DNA from: Lindgomyces ingoldianus
Taxonomy: Eukaryota > Ascomycota > Dothideomycetes > Pleosporales > Lindgomycetaceae
NCBI RefSeq assembly: GCF_010093535.1
Contig: NW_022985187.1
Coordinates: 354,051-418,050 of the forward strand
Length of the DNA stretch: 64,000 nucleotides
Direction: 5' to 3'
In this document: positions 22,285 through 34,513 of the stretch, piece by piece
Position numbering within the stretch: the stretch's first letter is position 1
How the letters are laid out: each line of letters starts with the position of its first letter
The notes under the pieces: generated by a model
What the model saw: the letters and a program-made list of their open reading frames with translations, nothing else
Told to the model about the DNA's origin: nothing
The model's database searches: none
Program-made: the position numbers and the translations under genes

Positions 22285-23714
22285 TTACAGCTCATCCCTC
22301 TTCCTATGCCCACCACTCTGTTTTTCCTCCTGTCCTTGCCCTATCGCCTGCTCCACCTTCTCGGAATCCGTCTGCTCCTGTTTCGCACTCTCCACATTCT
22401 CCTCCCAAATCCTCTTCTTCGGATTCCTCGGCTTATCTGACTCATGCAACACCGTGCCATCCCCCCTCACTACCGGCAAGTTATCCTCTTCAGCTTGTTG
22501 TCCCCGTTCCCTCAGCTGAGGATGTTCCTCCACATCCTGATGTTGCTGATCCTGTTCCGCCATTTGGCCGACCTGCTGAGATACACTCTCAGGTGGACTA
22601 GGATCGTAGCCCCACCCTCGACCTCCTCCGCCGACACGGACGTAATGGGGAGGTTCGTTGGAGTCGATTATGCGTTTTGGGATTCCGCCTGATGCACTGG
22701 GCTTGACAATTAAGCTTGTGCTCGCCTGTTCCTGGACCGATACGCTCGAATTCCCGCTCGTGAGACCCACGACGGCGAAGACGGCGAAGGTGAACTTATA
22801 GAGGAGCTTAAGAGGAATCCAGACGAACCACCACAGCGGCCCGTACAACCACCTTCGAAAGATCAACCAGACAATAGTCGTGATCAGAATATAAAAGGCA
22901 GTTTCCAGATACCAGGTATCACTCTTCCGGCTCTTCAGCAGAGTGTTCACCAGCGTCTTACTATTCGCCAGAAGCGTATTCAAATCCGTATACTTCTCCC
23001 CTAGGTCTGCAAGCGCGGCTGTGGACTGTTCGAGCGTTTCTTGGGCAAATCTTGAACGAGAGAGCTCCGTTTGCATCAATTGGTGGGTGCGACGAAGGCC
23101 TGCTGTAACATCTGATGCGGTGCCTACGATGAGTTCGTCGGCGGAGAGCTGGGAGTTTGCGGTTCTGCGGCGGTGGGTAGACGATGGGGTTGGGGAGCCG
23201 GATTGGAGATTTGAGAAAAGGAGTTCCCGTTCTTTGGCTTTCGCGTGGTCGGCGTTTCGTTTGGCTGTTAGCTGGGCTTTACGGAATTGGGATCGTGAAC
23301 TGCAGAGCATCGAGTTAACTCGGTAGGTTGCTAAAGTTTTGCGAGCACAAAAGAAAGGCGGGACTCGTACGATTTCAAATCCTCTGACACCCTTGCAAGC
23401 AGCACCGCAAGCCTACTCTTCCCACTCTCCCGCACGCTATCTCTTCTCCTGCTATTTACTCCAGTTCCCTGAACAACGTCCTCAACCTCCTGCCTCAGAA
23501 GCTCAAGCTCGTCTTCAAGTTGTTTCAAGCTCTCATGGATCTCAGCACTAAGCTCCAACCGCACATCGCCCTCTTCGGAGCTTAGCGGCACCGATCCGGG
23601 CTGGAAGTCTAATTTGGATAAACGCTGGACGAGCTGCAGAAGGGCTTTGTTGGATTCGGAGAGGGTGTTCAGGCGATTTGTGAGAGATTGCGCGGTCGAA
23701 GGAAGAGGTGGCAT
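22285..23714 (-). CDS. SEC20: SNARE protein Sec20 (BNIP1 family)
   Basis: ER-resident Qb-SNARE acting with Ufe1 and Use1 in Golgi-to-ER retrograde fusion. Exons 23714-23371 and 23299-22285, intron 23300-23370 (GTACGA donor, CTGCAG acceptor, 71 nt), 452 aa; the joint reads EDLKS-SRSQFRKA. The N-terminal half (1-115) is predicted coiled coil. The Sec20 SNARE region (about 175-245) contains LADLGEKYTDLNTLLANSKT and KSRKSDTWYLETA. Two adjacent hydrophobic stretches follow (about 249-263 and 269-294, with the YGPLWWFVWIPL block). About 155 polar, lumenal, Glu/Gln-rich residues then end in KRDEL. Yeast Sec20 ends in HDEL, so the RDEL here is a plausible retrieval signal and supports the full-length reading. 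It is divergent from mL53, with 318 bp between the start codons. Confidence 0.9.
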
Positions 23715-24032
23715 TGTTAAGAAGTCGCGAAACCGGCCAGCTGTTCGGTACTAACTTATGACGACGGTAGTCACAGGCCGGGAAAAACTAAACCCCGAAT
23801 TCCCGACGCTAAGGTCACGCAGTGAGCTTCTGAAGGTGAATTTGAAGAAAGTGAATCGAAGTCGAGCAGTCAACTTCTATCAATTGCGCCGATACTACTT
23901 TGGTATGTCCTCAATTCCTCGTAAAATATCCCGCCAATTCATCACAAGTTGCCAGAGCCTCACTTTCGTCCACCAACGCCTGTGTCTTCGCCCTCTTCTT
24001 CCCATTCTTCCCATCCTTCTCATCTCAAAACA
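23715..24032. promoter_or_regulatory. Divergent promoter SEC20 / mL53
   Basis: A 318-bp interval between the start codons of two divergent genes. It must serve both, given its size. A TC-rich leader precedes the mL53 start. In-frame codons continue upstream of the mL53 ATG to another ATG at 23949, but the extra 28 residues (Pro/Ser-rich) look like untranslated leader. Confidence 0.55.
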
Positions 24033-24396
24033 ATGATAACCCGTTTCCTAACCGACGTCCGTTTAAAATTTAACCCCTTCTCTCCGCGCTCCAAATCCGC
24101 GCGACTCTTCCTCTCCCTAATACCGCCGAGTGCCCGAGTCGATGGAATGAAGATCGAGTCGAAAATGCTTCCAAGACACAGCAAAGAGCCTGCATCTCTA
24201 GCCCTAAAGTTTAGTACGCGCTTTCGACTTTCGAACGTAAATTGTGGCCACAGAGCCCTAGGCTGACATTATACTTCCAGAAGATGGCAAAGAGATGGAT
24301 CTTGAGCTCGACAAAATGCGCATAACAGAGGTCATGGAGCGGGTGGACCGACATTCGCGGCTGCTTGCGAGGAAGGAGGAGTTGCTGGGAAACTAA
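24033..24396 (+). CDS. Mitochondrial large ribosomal subunit protein mL53
   Basis: Small mitoribosomal protein of the large subunit (mL53; yeast Mrpl44). Two exons, 24033-24213 and 24281-24396, with a 67-nt intron (GTACGC donor, CTGAC branch, CCAG acceptor), 98 aa. Exon 1 begins MITRFLTDVRLKFNPFSPRS and carries ARLFLSLIPP and LPRHSKEPASLALKF. Exon 2 continues KDGKEMDLELDK and ends RHSRLLARKEELLGN. The split codon at the junction restores KFKDGKE, the expected family sequence. The length (98 aa) matches the family. The gene has an intron and is too short for simple ORF calling. It is divergent from SEC20 and converges on the pyrophosphatase gene. Confidence 0.88.
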
Positions 24397-24701
24397 AGGG
24401 TTGATCGATATTTTGTGGGCCTTGACGACCTGTACAATTACTTGTATTGGACGAGGCATGCATTACGTGGAGTCACGGCATGGCGTACGACTTTGATATC
24501 ATGAGCCAAAGCTTTTGCTTTTCGTGTGGATCTATAGGATCCGTGCCATCTGAATTTGGCATATTGAACACGTATTTATGTGCCATTTACCCATACGAAA
24601 TTCTGCAACCTGCAAACCAACGACTCATGCATATTGCCTCCAACAATCCTCAACCCTCTTCTACTCTAGGCTGAGCTCAGCAGTCTACGTTAAGTTCAAG
24701 C
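24397..24701. other. Convergent spacer mL53 / pyrophosphatase
   Basis: A 305-bp interval with no coding potential seen, holding the 3' UTRs of both flanking genes. Confidence 0.4.
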
Positions 24702-25841
24702 CTAACCGGATGGAGCCCCGGAAATAAAAAACCACTTGTCAATGCTTGGGTCGATCGGGGCCGGGCCATGGTTCTCACCCTTGGCGATGTTGAGCTTGCC
24801 AGGGTCGACGCGGTCCGGGGAGTGTGGGACGGAGACGTTAGTGCTAGGGATGTCAGAGCACAGTCTCTATCACCGGGTGCCTGAACTTACAGCGAAATCT
24901 CACCCTTCTGGGTCTTGCCAGTGATGAGTCTCTCCCAGGCCTCAGCACACTCACGGACAATGTCGGTGGCGTATCTGCTCCCAATTAGCATCACCTCGAA
25001 CGGTGGCACATAGAACAACATACTTCCTGTTCTTGCACTCGCCGGAGAAAGCAAATTGATTCTCGGGCTTGCCATCCGGGATCTTGTAAATGCGGAACCA
25101 CTCGTTGGTGGCCCTTAGCAGACCTGGCAGGTGGCGTTCAACGTCCTCGATGTCGTTAAGCTTGGGGGCCAACGGGTCGTTCACATCGATAACGATGATC
25201 TTCCAGTCGGTCTCTTCCTCGTCAAGAAGAGCCATGACACCAAGAACCTTGACCTGCTTGACCTCGCCGGGCCTGGCGACGAGCTCGCCAATCTCGCAGA
25301 CGTCCAAGGGATCATTGTCACCCTTAGCCTTGGTCTCGGGGTGGATGACGTTCGGGTCTTCCCACGTCTGCAGAAGCAGTCAGTGCATTGTCCGATATCG
25401 GGAGGCGGCGTGGAGATCAAGGTCGTACCTGGGGAAAGGCACCGTAGTTCCAGAGGTAGCCCTTGTGCGGGAAGCAGTTCCTCACGTATCTCAGCTTGCC
25501 CTTCTTGATGTCCTGCTTGATGGGGTTGAGCGTCTCCTCTTTGCAGATCTGTTGGGTAACGTCAGCTCCCAGACTCTCCACGGGAAATACAAAGCTGCAG
25601 ATTGACGAGGACACACCTCCATCTTAGCATTGGTCCAGCGTGGCACCTCGACAATCATGTTGAGGATGGTCTGCTGCTCATTGGCATACAGGGGGATATC
25701 GTGGAAGGGTGAGACTGGGACGCCATCCTTCTCGATGAAGACGCGGTGCTCGAGTGTGTTGGCGGCACCAATCCGCCTCGCTGTGTATTGGCTCGCGGCC
25801 TTGGAGTGATATCCCTTCTCGGAGACGGGGAGAGTGGTCAT
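24702..25841 (-). CDS. IPP1: Soluble inorganic pyrophosphatase, five exons
   Basis: Family I soluble pyrophosphatase (PPi + H2O to 2 Pi, Mg2+-dependent), which drives biosynthetic reactions forward. Exons 25841-25617, 25548-25429, 25367-25024, 24974-24891 and 24843-24702, with introns of 68, 61, 49 and 47 nt, give 304 aa (yeast Ipp1 is 287). All junctions keep frame and restore conserved text: [48 protein letters not shown]. The family signature DNDPLD lies at about 132-137; the block [19 protein letters not shown] and the C-terminal [10 protein letters not shown] are also present. The chosen start (25841, [20 protein letters not shown]) aligns with cytosolic enzymes. The frame stays open upstream to an ATG at 26090, adding 83 residues rich in basic and poor in acidic residues; see findings. 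Confidence 0.94.
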
Positions 25842-26258
25842 GGTTGCGATGGGTTGCGGTGTTGAGTGGAGGTGGCCTGCCAGCTGTTGTGTCCGAGATC
25901 GAATTTTATCGAGTCTGGCGGGATTGGTGGGGCAGGCAGGCGCAGCCGGGCGGTGGGAACTAGGCGCAGCCAGCGTGACGAATGTCACCAACGATTGTCT
26001 GCATGGGACAACCGTCGGAAAGGGGCGATAGGTGAAAGGTTTATATTTCTGGGCTGCATTGAGCCGTAACAGGTGAGTATGACAGGTCATACAGAAAATG
26101 ACAGACCGAGTCGGCTAGACATCCACCGGTTGAGCTCCCTCCTAGGCCGAGGATGAAGGGTCGAAGGGAGCCGCACCACCATCACTCGGAAAGTTTGGCG
26201 CTTAGTCATGTACAGCTCCAGCGGCTTGCATGACGGATTTCTTGCGAATTTGACCACA
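25842..26258. promoter_or_regulatory. Upstream region of the pyrophosphatase gene
   Basis: It lies between the pyrophosphatase start (-) and the stop of the next - strand gene. It holds the pyrophosphatase promoter and leader. The 249 nt upstream of the start are open in frame from the ATG at 26090. Confidence 0.45.
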
Positions 26259-28369
26259 TCAGTATAGTTTATGAGGACGCCAGAAACCTTCCACAACGAC
26301 TCCATCTCTCTGCACAAAACTCTCCCCGCCTCTATCTATTCCGTGCGGTGAGGCAAGATCATCCTCCGCCACGTCGGCTCCAAAGTCATACGATGTTATT
26401 TCTTCAGGCGGATATCCCAAGTCCAGACCGTAGTAGTTTCCTTCATCATCGCCATCATCGACAATGCATTTGTCATCTCTGGTGTAAGCGTCGTGCTCGG
26501 GTTCATATTCAATCGCATGCTGCTGCTGCATCAGATATTGTCGTTCCGCTTGTTCTTCGTAAATACTGGGACGGGAAAAGTTGGGCCGGTGAGGTTGACC
26601 TATCTCAACACCAGTGAACCGAACTGCAGGTGTCCTCTGGGATACTCTATGGAGCTGTGGACTCGCTGTTTCCTTTTCACTGTCCAGTCTGGGCTCCACG
26701 TGCAAGCTGTTGTACCCATACGATGCGACTACTCGACGCCTTCCTTCGTCAAATGCGGAGTTGCACTCTTGTAAGATTCTTCCAAGGCTTGAAGAACTTG
26801 GAGGTTCGATAGTGTTCACCGCCATTTCTGTATGTCCAACTGCAAGCTCATCAGCGTGGTTGTCATGAACGAGCTCGGTTTTCTTGGGCGAATGTGCAGT
26901 GTTCTCTAAGCCAATACTGTTCTTAACGTTTGGACAGCCGGCTATTATGCCGCTTGGCTTTGCAGCTTGAGGTATAGCGGCCTGCGTAGAAGCTGGCGAT
27001 GCTATTGTTTCATCCCCTTTACGATTACTTCTCCTAGCTCGGTCAACAGTGTTCGATGCTCGTGGGGAAGAGGTACGTTGAGGAAGCGAGTGTGATCGGG
27101 ATGCCTGGTGATTTGCTGGAGCTAATGAGGATATCTCGAAGCATCCGCCACTACCATCTGTTATGTGTCTGGCTATGGAAGAGGCGTCCGGCCGTGAGTG
27201 CAATGGATCCGTTATATACATTCTTTCCCCATCTCGTCTGTCTAGTATCGCGGCCAGCTTACCAACGTCGATAGTAGAACCTGCTCGAGGGAATATCGTT
27301 GGACTCGACGGTCGGACGGACTCAGACCAGGAGACATAGCTCCCACTCTCATGTCTTGCTACCCGGCCCCCAACCCTGAGATATGCTTCCTTATCGGGTA
27401 GCTCGACAGTAGGTACGGCGTTATCGATCAGTGACGATCTCTTATGCTCGTGATCGAGGTCCCGAACAAGGCTCTGTCGGCACGAGCCCCCCTTCGCTTG
27501 GATATTCGCATCCTTCTCTGCTAGGACTGGTCGGAGAGAGGTAAAGTATGCAGATATCTCTTCTTGCTTAGCCTGTGCATGATCTTTTTTGCGCTTTTTC
27601 ATTGGCAACCCTGCCTGAGGGACGGCTTCCGGTTGGCCCTTATTCTTCTGCAAGAACTTCATCTCTGAGAAGACCAAGTCCGGCACTACCGATGACTTAG
27701 TCAATGGGCTGAGGTGCGGGGGACCGGCAGAGGAGGGGCTTACGGCCTCGACCTTTGACTGGCGACGACGCTCTTCCCTTGTTGAATATCCCCAGTTTCT
27801 CTCGAGGCTTCAACTACGCCAGTTGTCAGTGCCTCCCCAGCCAACGAAACGTATGATGGACATCATACAGTCAGTCGATCTCTCGGGACATTCTTGGCGT
27901 GGAAGCTCTGGACTAGGCCTACCCCCTGGTCGGCCTTCTTGCGCCTTGATTTGCGTCTGGTTTTCCTTGATTCGCCGCTCCGGGTCTGATATACCTGCTT
28001 CCCCCGTCCCTTAACATCCTTCGATGTGGGTTCGTAGCGCTCGAGGCGTGTCTTGCGTCGAGGCCTGCGTGCATAGGGGTGGCTCGACTTGCTGTTTCCT
28101 GCAGAGTCGCCTAGAGCGCTAGTTGCATGACTGCAAGCGCTGTCCTCGGCGCTGTCGTCGATATCGGCCCCGTGTCTAATTGAGGGAGGGATTTGGCGCC
28201 CTGGGCGGGTGTCGAGGAGTGAACTGTCCGACGTACTACGCTTCCGCCGGCGGACCTCCTTTGGGGACTCCCCCTTTGGATGGAGGAACGGAGGCAGGCC
28301 GAGCTGCTCGGAGAGAGTTGGGGGCCTCTCTGGCAGTTCAATATCGGCCAGCCATGTGCGAATGTCCAT
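26259..28369 (-). CDS. Unrecognised fungal protein, three exons, 665 aa
   Basis: I do not recognise a named family. Exons 28369-27869, 27813-27744 and 27685-26259, with introns of 55 nt (GTATGA...GTAG) and 58 nt (GTAAGC...GTAG), both in frame, give 665 aa. The frame extends beyond 28369 but only from a non-ATG codon, so the start is MDIRTWLADIELPERPPTLS. A short segment spanning the first junction (NVPRDRLT-LKPREKLGIFNKG) is compact and looks conserved, as does the C-terminus GFWRPHKLY. Most of the rest is disordered, Ser/Arg-rich and basic near 100-160 (RRKSRRKK), suggesting nuclear localisation. A QEEISAYFTSLRP segment resembles a PIP-box only loosely. The function is unknown. It is divergent from the glycine-rich RNA-binding protein gene. 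Confidence 0.7.
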
Positions 28370-30245
28370 TGGAAGCTTAAGATGCGGCAACTATCACGGC
28401 CTATGGCGAGGGCGCGATGCGGGCGGCTGACCGAGCGAGCCGTCCCGTAATTGGGATTCGGAGACTTCGGCCACAGGACCGCCTCTGTCAGGAATCAGTT
28501 GTTGTAGTACAGCATGAGCTTGCGAGGTTGCGAGCAGGATAGCCGGTCAGGAGACGGAGAGAGGCGTCCAGCATCAGGAGGAGAGATTGGGTGTGTGTAA
28601 CGGGACTGAAGGCCGGCCTGTTGCACGCCCCGTAATATCACAATGCGTCTTATGGTGGGGGGGGAGGCGAGGCAGTGGAAGGGTCATCGTCACCGCTGGA
28701 GAGGGAAACTTCGAATGCTGCTGGCGTTGCCGTTGCAGTGGACATGGCAGGCGCGAACAGGAAGACTCGGCCATTCACTACTCCCGCGGGCTCTGGGGCT
28801 GGGGGCCAGCAGAGTGGGCTCTCACGGCCGGAGCAGAGACGTCTTTATGGGAGCACATTTCACAACTGACAGCTGCTGCTGGACGGCGGTGACTTCGAAG
28901 TGCGCGAGGCGTGCCATGCCGGCCGCTGATTGGCCGGACGTGGGACTGCGAAAGACTGAGGCATGACGCCGCGACCCTGCTCTGTCCAACTCTGCTACAT
29001 GACAGGAATCACGCTCAATGCCACGCTGATGCTCAAAATCAACAACGATCACAACGACAACGACGACAGTGATACCTTGCATCGCACCGCTCTCCATCTT
29101 CTCGCCTACCCGTGCAAGTGGCCGCCCAGTGCTGGCCTGCGCACGAGCCAAGGGTGGTGTCGCGGTGCCGGGTTCAACGCCGTCAAAATTTCCTCTCCGC
29201 ACTCGCGCTGCGATAATCAATTTGATAAGCTTCTTTAAACCATCCCTCCCCCATCCAATGCTCGCGCGCCGTCCACGCACCCTCACGGCAAATATCTTTT
29301 ACTTTTTGCCCTGCCCAAACGCTGCTGCGCTTTCGGACACGCCACACGCTCGACGGCAGGCGTCTTCCTTCCACACATTTGGAATTGTCCAATAATGCCT
29401 CTTCACGCACGCTGGCCACTTTTCCAGTGAGAACTCGCCGTGGCAGTCCGGCCTATCAAGCATCTAAGCAGTCGTCTTTTGCATAAGGCACGGCCAGCCC
29501 AGACAGTAGCACCTCCCGCCCGCCTGTCATTGGGCATGGGGCTCGCGGATAGGGCCTGGCACTAGCTAAAGGCCGCATGATATTGTGGCCACGGGGTGTG
29601 AATGTGAAAGGCTCCTCATGCCCATGATGCCCGCTCTCAGGCGCAAAGGCTACAAGAAGCCCTGTCTGTCGCCTGTCCTGCGTATCAGAATCCCCGAGTG
29701 TCGTATTCTGCTTCTTACCACGACACGCAATCCTGACCCGACCTTTTTCTACCCTACCCGGCTGCCGCCTTTATTATCATCCATTGCCCCCGGCCGCTTG
29801 CGAGAGTGTTTTCAGTCCACTAGCGCTCTTTCACTTTGACGGAGGGGTAAACTTATCTCCCAGATTTTCTCGCAATCTTTTCTTTTGCCCCGCCATCTCC
29901 AACCCTCGACGCTTCACCATCCCCAGCTCCACAGCCTACCACCACCACTTACTTACTGTTACTGTCTACCATTGACTCACGGGAGCCAATAACGTGCGCA
30001 ATCGACCGACCTTCGCTCCGGTGCTTATAAGACCAAATGTTCGTTCTATCATCATGCCCTCTGCTGCCTGACTCGTTTGGAGCCACCACGGCCTCACTGC
30101 CCTGTTTCCTTTCTCAATCTCTGCTGACGCTCTGCATCCTTGTACTTCCTGTTTTCTGAGCATGTCATGAGTCAATTCTTGTCGCGCGCGTCCCTTGAGA
30201 AGAGTGTGTGAATTGAGACCGTTTAGAGTGCAGTTCGAGTCCATC
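28370..30245. promoter_or_regulatory. Divergent region, 665-aa protein / RNA-binding protein
   Basis: A 1.9-kb interval between divergent genes. Short frames occur on both strands with no recognisable protein. The right part (about 29820-30245) is rich in pyrimidine tracts and probably contains the transcription start and a long leader of the RNA-binding protein gene, which would fit a strongly expressed gene. No RNA gene was recognised. Confidence 0.45.
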
Positions 30246-31132
30246 ATGTCTAAGCTGTTCGTTGGGTAAGCCCATACATTCCACCTACTCGAAATACCAA
30301 GCTGATACCAGCCCCAGAGGCCTTGCCTGGCATACCGATGATGCGACTTTGCGCGAGAAGTTCGAGGAGTTTGGCCAGGTCGAGGAGGCCGTAAGTACCC
30401 CCCCTACGGCAAGGTGGTCCATTATCATGCTCACATGACGCCAGGTCGTCGTGAAGGATCGCGATACCGGGCGCAGCCGTGGCTTCGGTTTTGTACGCTT
30501 CTCTCAGGATTCCGAGGCAGATGCTGCCATGCAATCAATGAACAATGTCGAGTGAGTGTTTTCTCTGTCTCTCTAGCCGTGCTCTCTACGTTGGTGGCTT
30601 TCCCTGGACAATCCACCATTCCTGATTGGCCCCTGCAGCCTTCACTTAAGTTTCTTATCTGTATAGACCGGCATTTATTCGGCGTCGTGCTAATGTGTGA
30701 TTAGTTTCGATGGACGCTCGATCCGCGTTGACAAGGCTTCGGACCGTGCCAGTGGAGGAGGTGGTGGAGGGGGCGGAGGAGGCTTCGGCGGTGGACGTGG
30801 CGGTGGTGGTTACGGATATCAATCTCGTGGAGGCTATCAAGGCGGCGGTAAGTTTGACATGGCCTTTATGCCGTTGTCTCATGCTCATTCACTCTTCCAG
30901 GCGGTGGCGGTGGTGGCGGCTACCAGAGCCGAGGAGGTAGGCTACCCACTCCCATAGAACATCCGAATGTTTGCTAACAATCAGTACAGGCTACAGTGGT
31001 GGTGGCGGCGGTGGTGCTGGCAACTGGGGCTCTCAACAGCAGGGCTCATATCCACCCCGAGGTGGCTACGGCCAAGGAGGCTATGGGGGCGGACAGGAGC
31101 AAGGAGGGCAGGGTGGGGGCCAACAATGGTAG
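30246..31132 (+). CDS. Glycine-rich RRM RNA-binding protein, six exons
   Basis: Small single-RRM, glycine-rich protein of the CIRBP/GRP7 type, probably binding RNA in the nucleus and cytoplasm. Exons 30246-30265, 30318-30390, 30445-30551, 30705-30847, 30901-30936 and 30990-31132; introns 52, 54, 153, 53 and 53 nt; 173 aa. The RRM (1-78) has RNP2 LFVGGL (4-9) and RNP1 RGFGFVRF (43-50), both complete. At exon 2 the acceptor giving GGLAWHTDD (after 30317) is preferred over one six bases upstream. The tail is Gly-rich with QSRGGY repeats and ends GGGQQW. Exon 5 is only 36 nt, with phase-1 introns on both sides, and encodes one Gly-rich/QSRGG unit. The first coding exon is 20 nt. Confidence 0.9.
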
Positions 31133-32100
31133 AGGCCTCGCACGAGACCCAATCGACATACCTCACCTCTCTTTACTTTCCTGTTTGTTTTCTTGACGGT
31201 CATTACTGGAACGAAATTGCGATGGAACACCCCAAATGGATGGATTTGCTTATGGCCTCGATCATCTTGGAGGATGTGTGGCTTCCTCTGCTTTAATGGG
31301 CTGGCGCTGGCGAGTCAATGAGCTTCTGCAATTCCTCCCATGTCTCTAGGGCAGGATGGGTTAAAGATTGCGAGTTGGGCTGGTAACTTTGATCAGATGA
31401 GATGATTAATACCCATAGTCAAATCAGAACCTGCTGCTGTCTGCTTCTTGCACTACTTTTCTCTAGACCTATGGCTTGCAATAGCGCTCGTCTCTCACTG
31501 ACATGGTCACAAATACCGAGCAATCCCACCTACAACTGAGCGCTCTGGGTCGCACGGGGAGGATCTAGGGTTCGGGCATCAATATGTTCGAGTGAAGTGC
31601 AAGGCCAGATGCTCAGAAGGGTATAGATCGACTCTGATACTCTCGGATCCTGGTCTCGGCTATTTCTCCGCACTCCGATACCAAAATTATCGCATACGAG
31701 AGTCTTCAATATCGCCGATAGCCCTAATATGGCAGTTCGTGCTCCTCTGGGACTTTGGCTGCATGTTCCACTGCAGAACTGCAAACAAGACGCCAAACCG
31801 CTCCGGGAAACGGTCTTGTTGAGTTGTGATGGATTGCACAGGACGTGCATGCGTCAGACGCCTCGACAGCGGCAGAGGAAAGTGCGGGAATCCTGAAGGA
31901 TTGATGGTCGCTCGCCAAGGAGCTGTTGTGGACAGGGGCAGCACCGCCACAGGAAACGCAAACGCATTGAATGTGTTTGCCTAGGAAGGATCGCGAGTTT
32001 GGGTTTCCTCAACCTCCAACCTCAACCTCCAACCTCAACCTCGACGCCCTCTCTCCCTTTCCATATCCTGACTCCTTTCTAGCATGAACTTGCGGGCAAC
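31133..32100. other. Intergenic region RNA-binding protein to peptidase
   Basis: It contains the 3' UTR of the RNA-binding protein gene and the promoter of the peptidase gene. A short 13-bp tandem repeat lies at 32008-32042. No convincing gene was found. Confidence 0.4.
32008..32042 (+). repeat. 13-bp tandem repeat (about 2.7 copies)
   Basis: Unit CTCAACCTCCAAC at 32008-32020 and 32021-32033, then a partial third copy to 32042. It lies about 60 bp upstream of the peptidase start codon, probably in the leader or promoter. Confidence 0.85.
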
Positions 32101-34513
32101 ATGAAGGGCTGGAACGATTCAGAACAAGTCTTGTCCACTGCACAGCGTAGAAACCGTCGACCTGTCGCCTCATTCCTCGCTGGTTCTCTGGTGGGAATTC
32201 TGATCACCTCAGGGCTTCTATCGACTTTTCCTTCGCTCTCAGGGCGTCTTGTTCCATCGGCGATATCTCAATATGGAATCAGGTATTCGTACCCTGCGTC
32301 TGCTACCTTTGAATGGTCTGATGTAAGTTCGTTTCCTGACCATCAGTCAAACTCGCCTATTCACCGCCACTCCTCTTATCTGATCATCTCCCCCCAAGCC
32401 CACTCCTCTTGTGCTACATGACATAAATCGACAACCCCGAACCTTCTCTTCAAAATATAGAACCATGAAATGTGCCACAGCCCGTCTCCTCATCATGCTC
32501 ATTATACTTGCAGATCGAAGCGACAGAGCAGCTCGAATTCCACCCATGCTACTCCGGGTATGGCGGGTTTGAATGCGCAAAGCTGAAACTCCCTCTCGAC
32601 TACTTCAATGAAACTTACCCCAATGAAACCATAAGCCTTGCCCTTGTCAAACTGCCCGCCAAGGTCCCCGTGACTGATCCTCGCTATGGAGGGCCCATAC
32701 TCATCAATCCTGGCGGACCGGGTGGCTCCGGCATTTTGCTCGCGCTTGGCGGAGCATATCAACTTCAGACTATTGTCGACCCGATAGAGGGGCCAAACGA
32801 AACTCCCCTGGGAGCAAAGTACTTCGATATCATCGGATTTGACCCTCGCGGGATTGGGTTGACCGAGCCTGCGGCAGTCTGTCTTCCAGATGGCCCTTCC
32901 ATATGGTCCTGGATGCTGAGGGAAAAGTCTGAAGGCATTCTAGGGAGCTCTGATGCTGCCCTTGGTCGACTCTGGTCAATGACACATGCCTTTGGTTCTT
33001 CGTGTAAGCAAGTCGCAGAAGACGAAGATGGACCCGATATCAAGCAATACATGACTACTGCGTCGGTAGCCCGGGATATGCTCGAGTTGGCAGAAAAGCA
33101 TGCCGCATATGTCGAAGACCAATCAGCAAGTAAGAAGCCAGCCCATGGAAACCTGCACTGTAACCGTAGGCCGGAACCCGTCAAACTTCAGTACTGGGGA
33201 TTCTCGTACGGCACGTACCTCGGTTCAACATTTGCGTCCATGTTTCCAGACCGCGTTGGCCGTCTTATTCTGGATGGTGTTGTCAATTCAGATGACTACA
33301 ATCAAAGCCTTGGCAATGGTAGCCTGCATGACGCTGAAAAGGTCATGAACTCTTTCTACACCTATTGTATTAACGTAGGACCCAAGTCATGCCCTCTAGC
33401 TACGCATACATCCACTGCAACTGACGTCAAGGAACGCACGCAATCCATCATAAGCTCTCTCTATCACAACCCACTTCCCATTGTCACCGCCACAGGACCA
33501 GAAGTTTTTTCGTACTCTGACATTAAGTCGCTTGCATTCTCGTCGCTCTACCTACCGGCCATAATCTTCCCATTGTTGGCTCAAGTCCTAGTCGCAGTGG
33601 AAGCGGGTAGCGGTAGCGCCCTCAACCTTCTCGTGGAAGCCTTCCGCCCTAGCCACGTCTATCAATGTCCACTAAACTCCTCCACCCCCGCTGTTCAAGT
33701 TTTAACAGATACCCCTGGGATTGCCATCCTCTGCTCTGATGGATACGACCAGAGTTCTGAGAATACCGATTCCTTCAAAAAATACTGGCACGAGCTCGCC
33801 CATACGTCGCCAACCTCTGGGTCGATATGGGCGATGCTAAGGATGAAGTGCGCGGCTTGGAAGATCAGGGCTGTGTATCGGTTCAAAGGAGAGTTTGGAG
33901 GCAAGACAAGCCATCCCATCCTCTGGATTGGAAATACCGCAGACCCAGTGACGCCTCTGAAAAGCGCAAGGATTATGGGTGAAAGGTTCGTGGGGAGTGT
34001 TGTGCTTACTCAGGATAGCGCTGGGGTGAGTTACCGAGAAGCAGTAACGTATTCAATATATTTGCGGCTGACGTTATCTTGTAGCATTGTTCTATATCAA
34101 CACCCACACCGTGTACCCTAAACCACATCAGAAACTACTTCCAGTTCGGCACCCTTCCCCCACAAAATACAATCTGCATCCCTCCTACTTCTCCATTCTC
34201 CCTCAACTCCACCCGACCCAGGTCTCCGTTCTACGATGTCGAGCTCACTAAAATCATCCTTGGTGTCGATGATCTCCCTCCCGCCGGGTTTGCCACTCCA
34301 GGCGCGGACGCGTTCGTAGAAGAGCAAGTTGATGTACTGGAGCTTGCAAATAGGGTTCACACAGATGAAGTCTTGGCCAAGGATATTGAAGCTCGGATGG
34401 AAGCTGCAAAGCATGTGCAGAGGTTCTTTGCTGAGGAGAATGTACAGTGGAAGTTTCTGCGGAGTCAGCGGGCTGATGAGCTTCTGAGCGCATTCATCCA
34501 TGACGACATCTAG
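32101..34513 (+). CDS. Membrane-anchored TAP-like serine peptidase (alpha/beta hydrolase)
   Basis: Alpha/beta hydrolase with a C-terminal TAP-like domain, related to bacterial tripeptidyl aminopeptidases and prolyl aminopeptidases (S33). Exons 32101-32322, 32514-34025 and 34085-34513, with introns of 191 nt (GTAAGT...TTGCAG) and 59 nt (GTGAGT...TGTAG), give 720 aa. The N-terminus has a short basic cytosolic part (RRNRRP) and one hydrophobic segment (about 23-43), so it is probably a type II membrane protein. HGG-like oxyanion strand: NPGGPGGSG. Nucleophile Ser305 in GFSYGT; Asp551 in NTADPVTPL; His579 at the second exon junction (DSAG-HCSIS), which confirms that splice. The TAP-like tail follows (HIRNYFQFGTLP). 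Several N-x-S/T sites suggest glycosylation. Substrates are unknown. Confidence 0.88.
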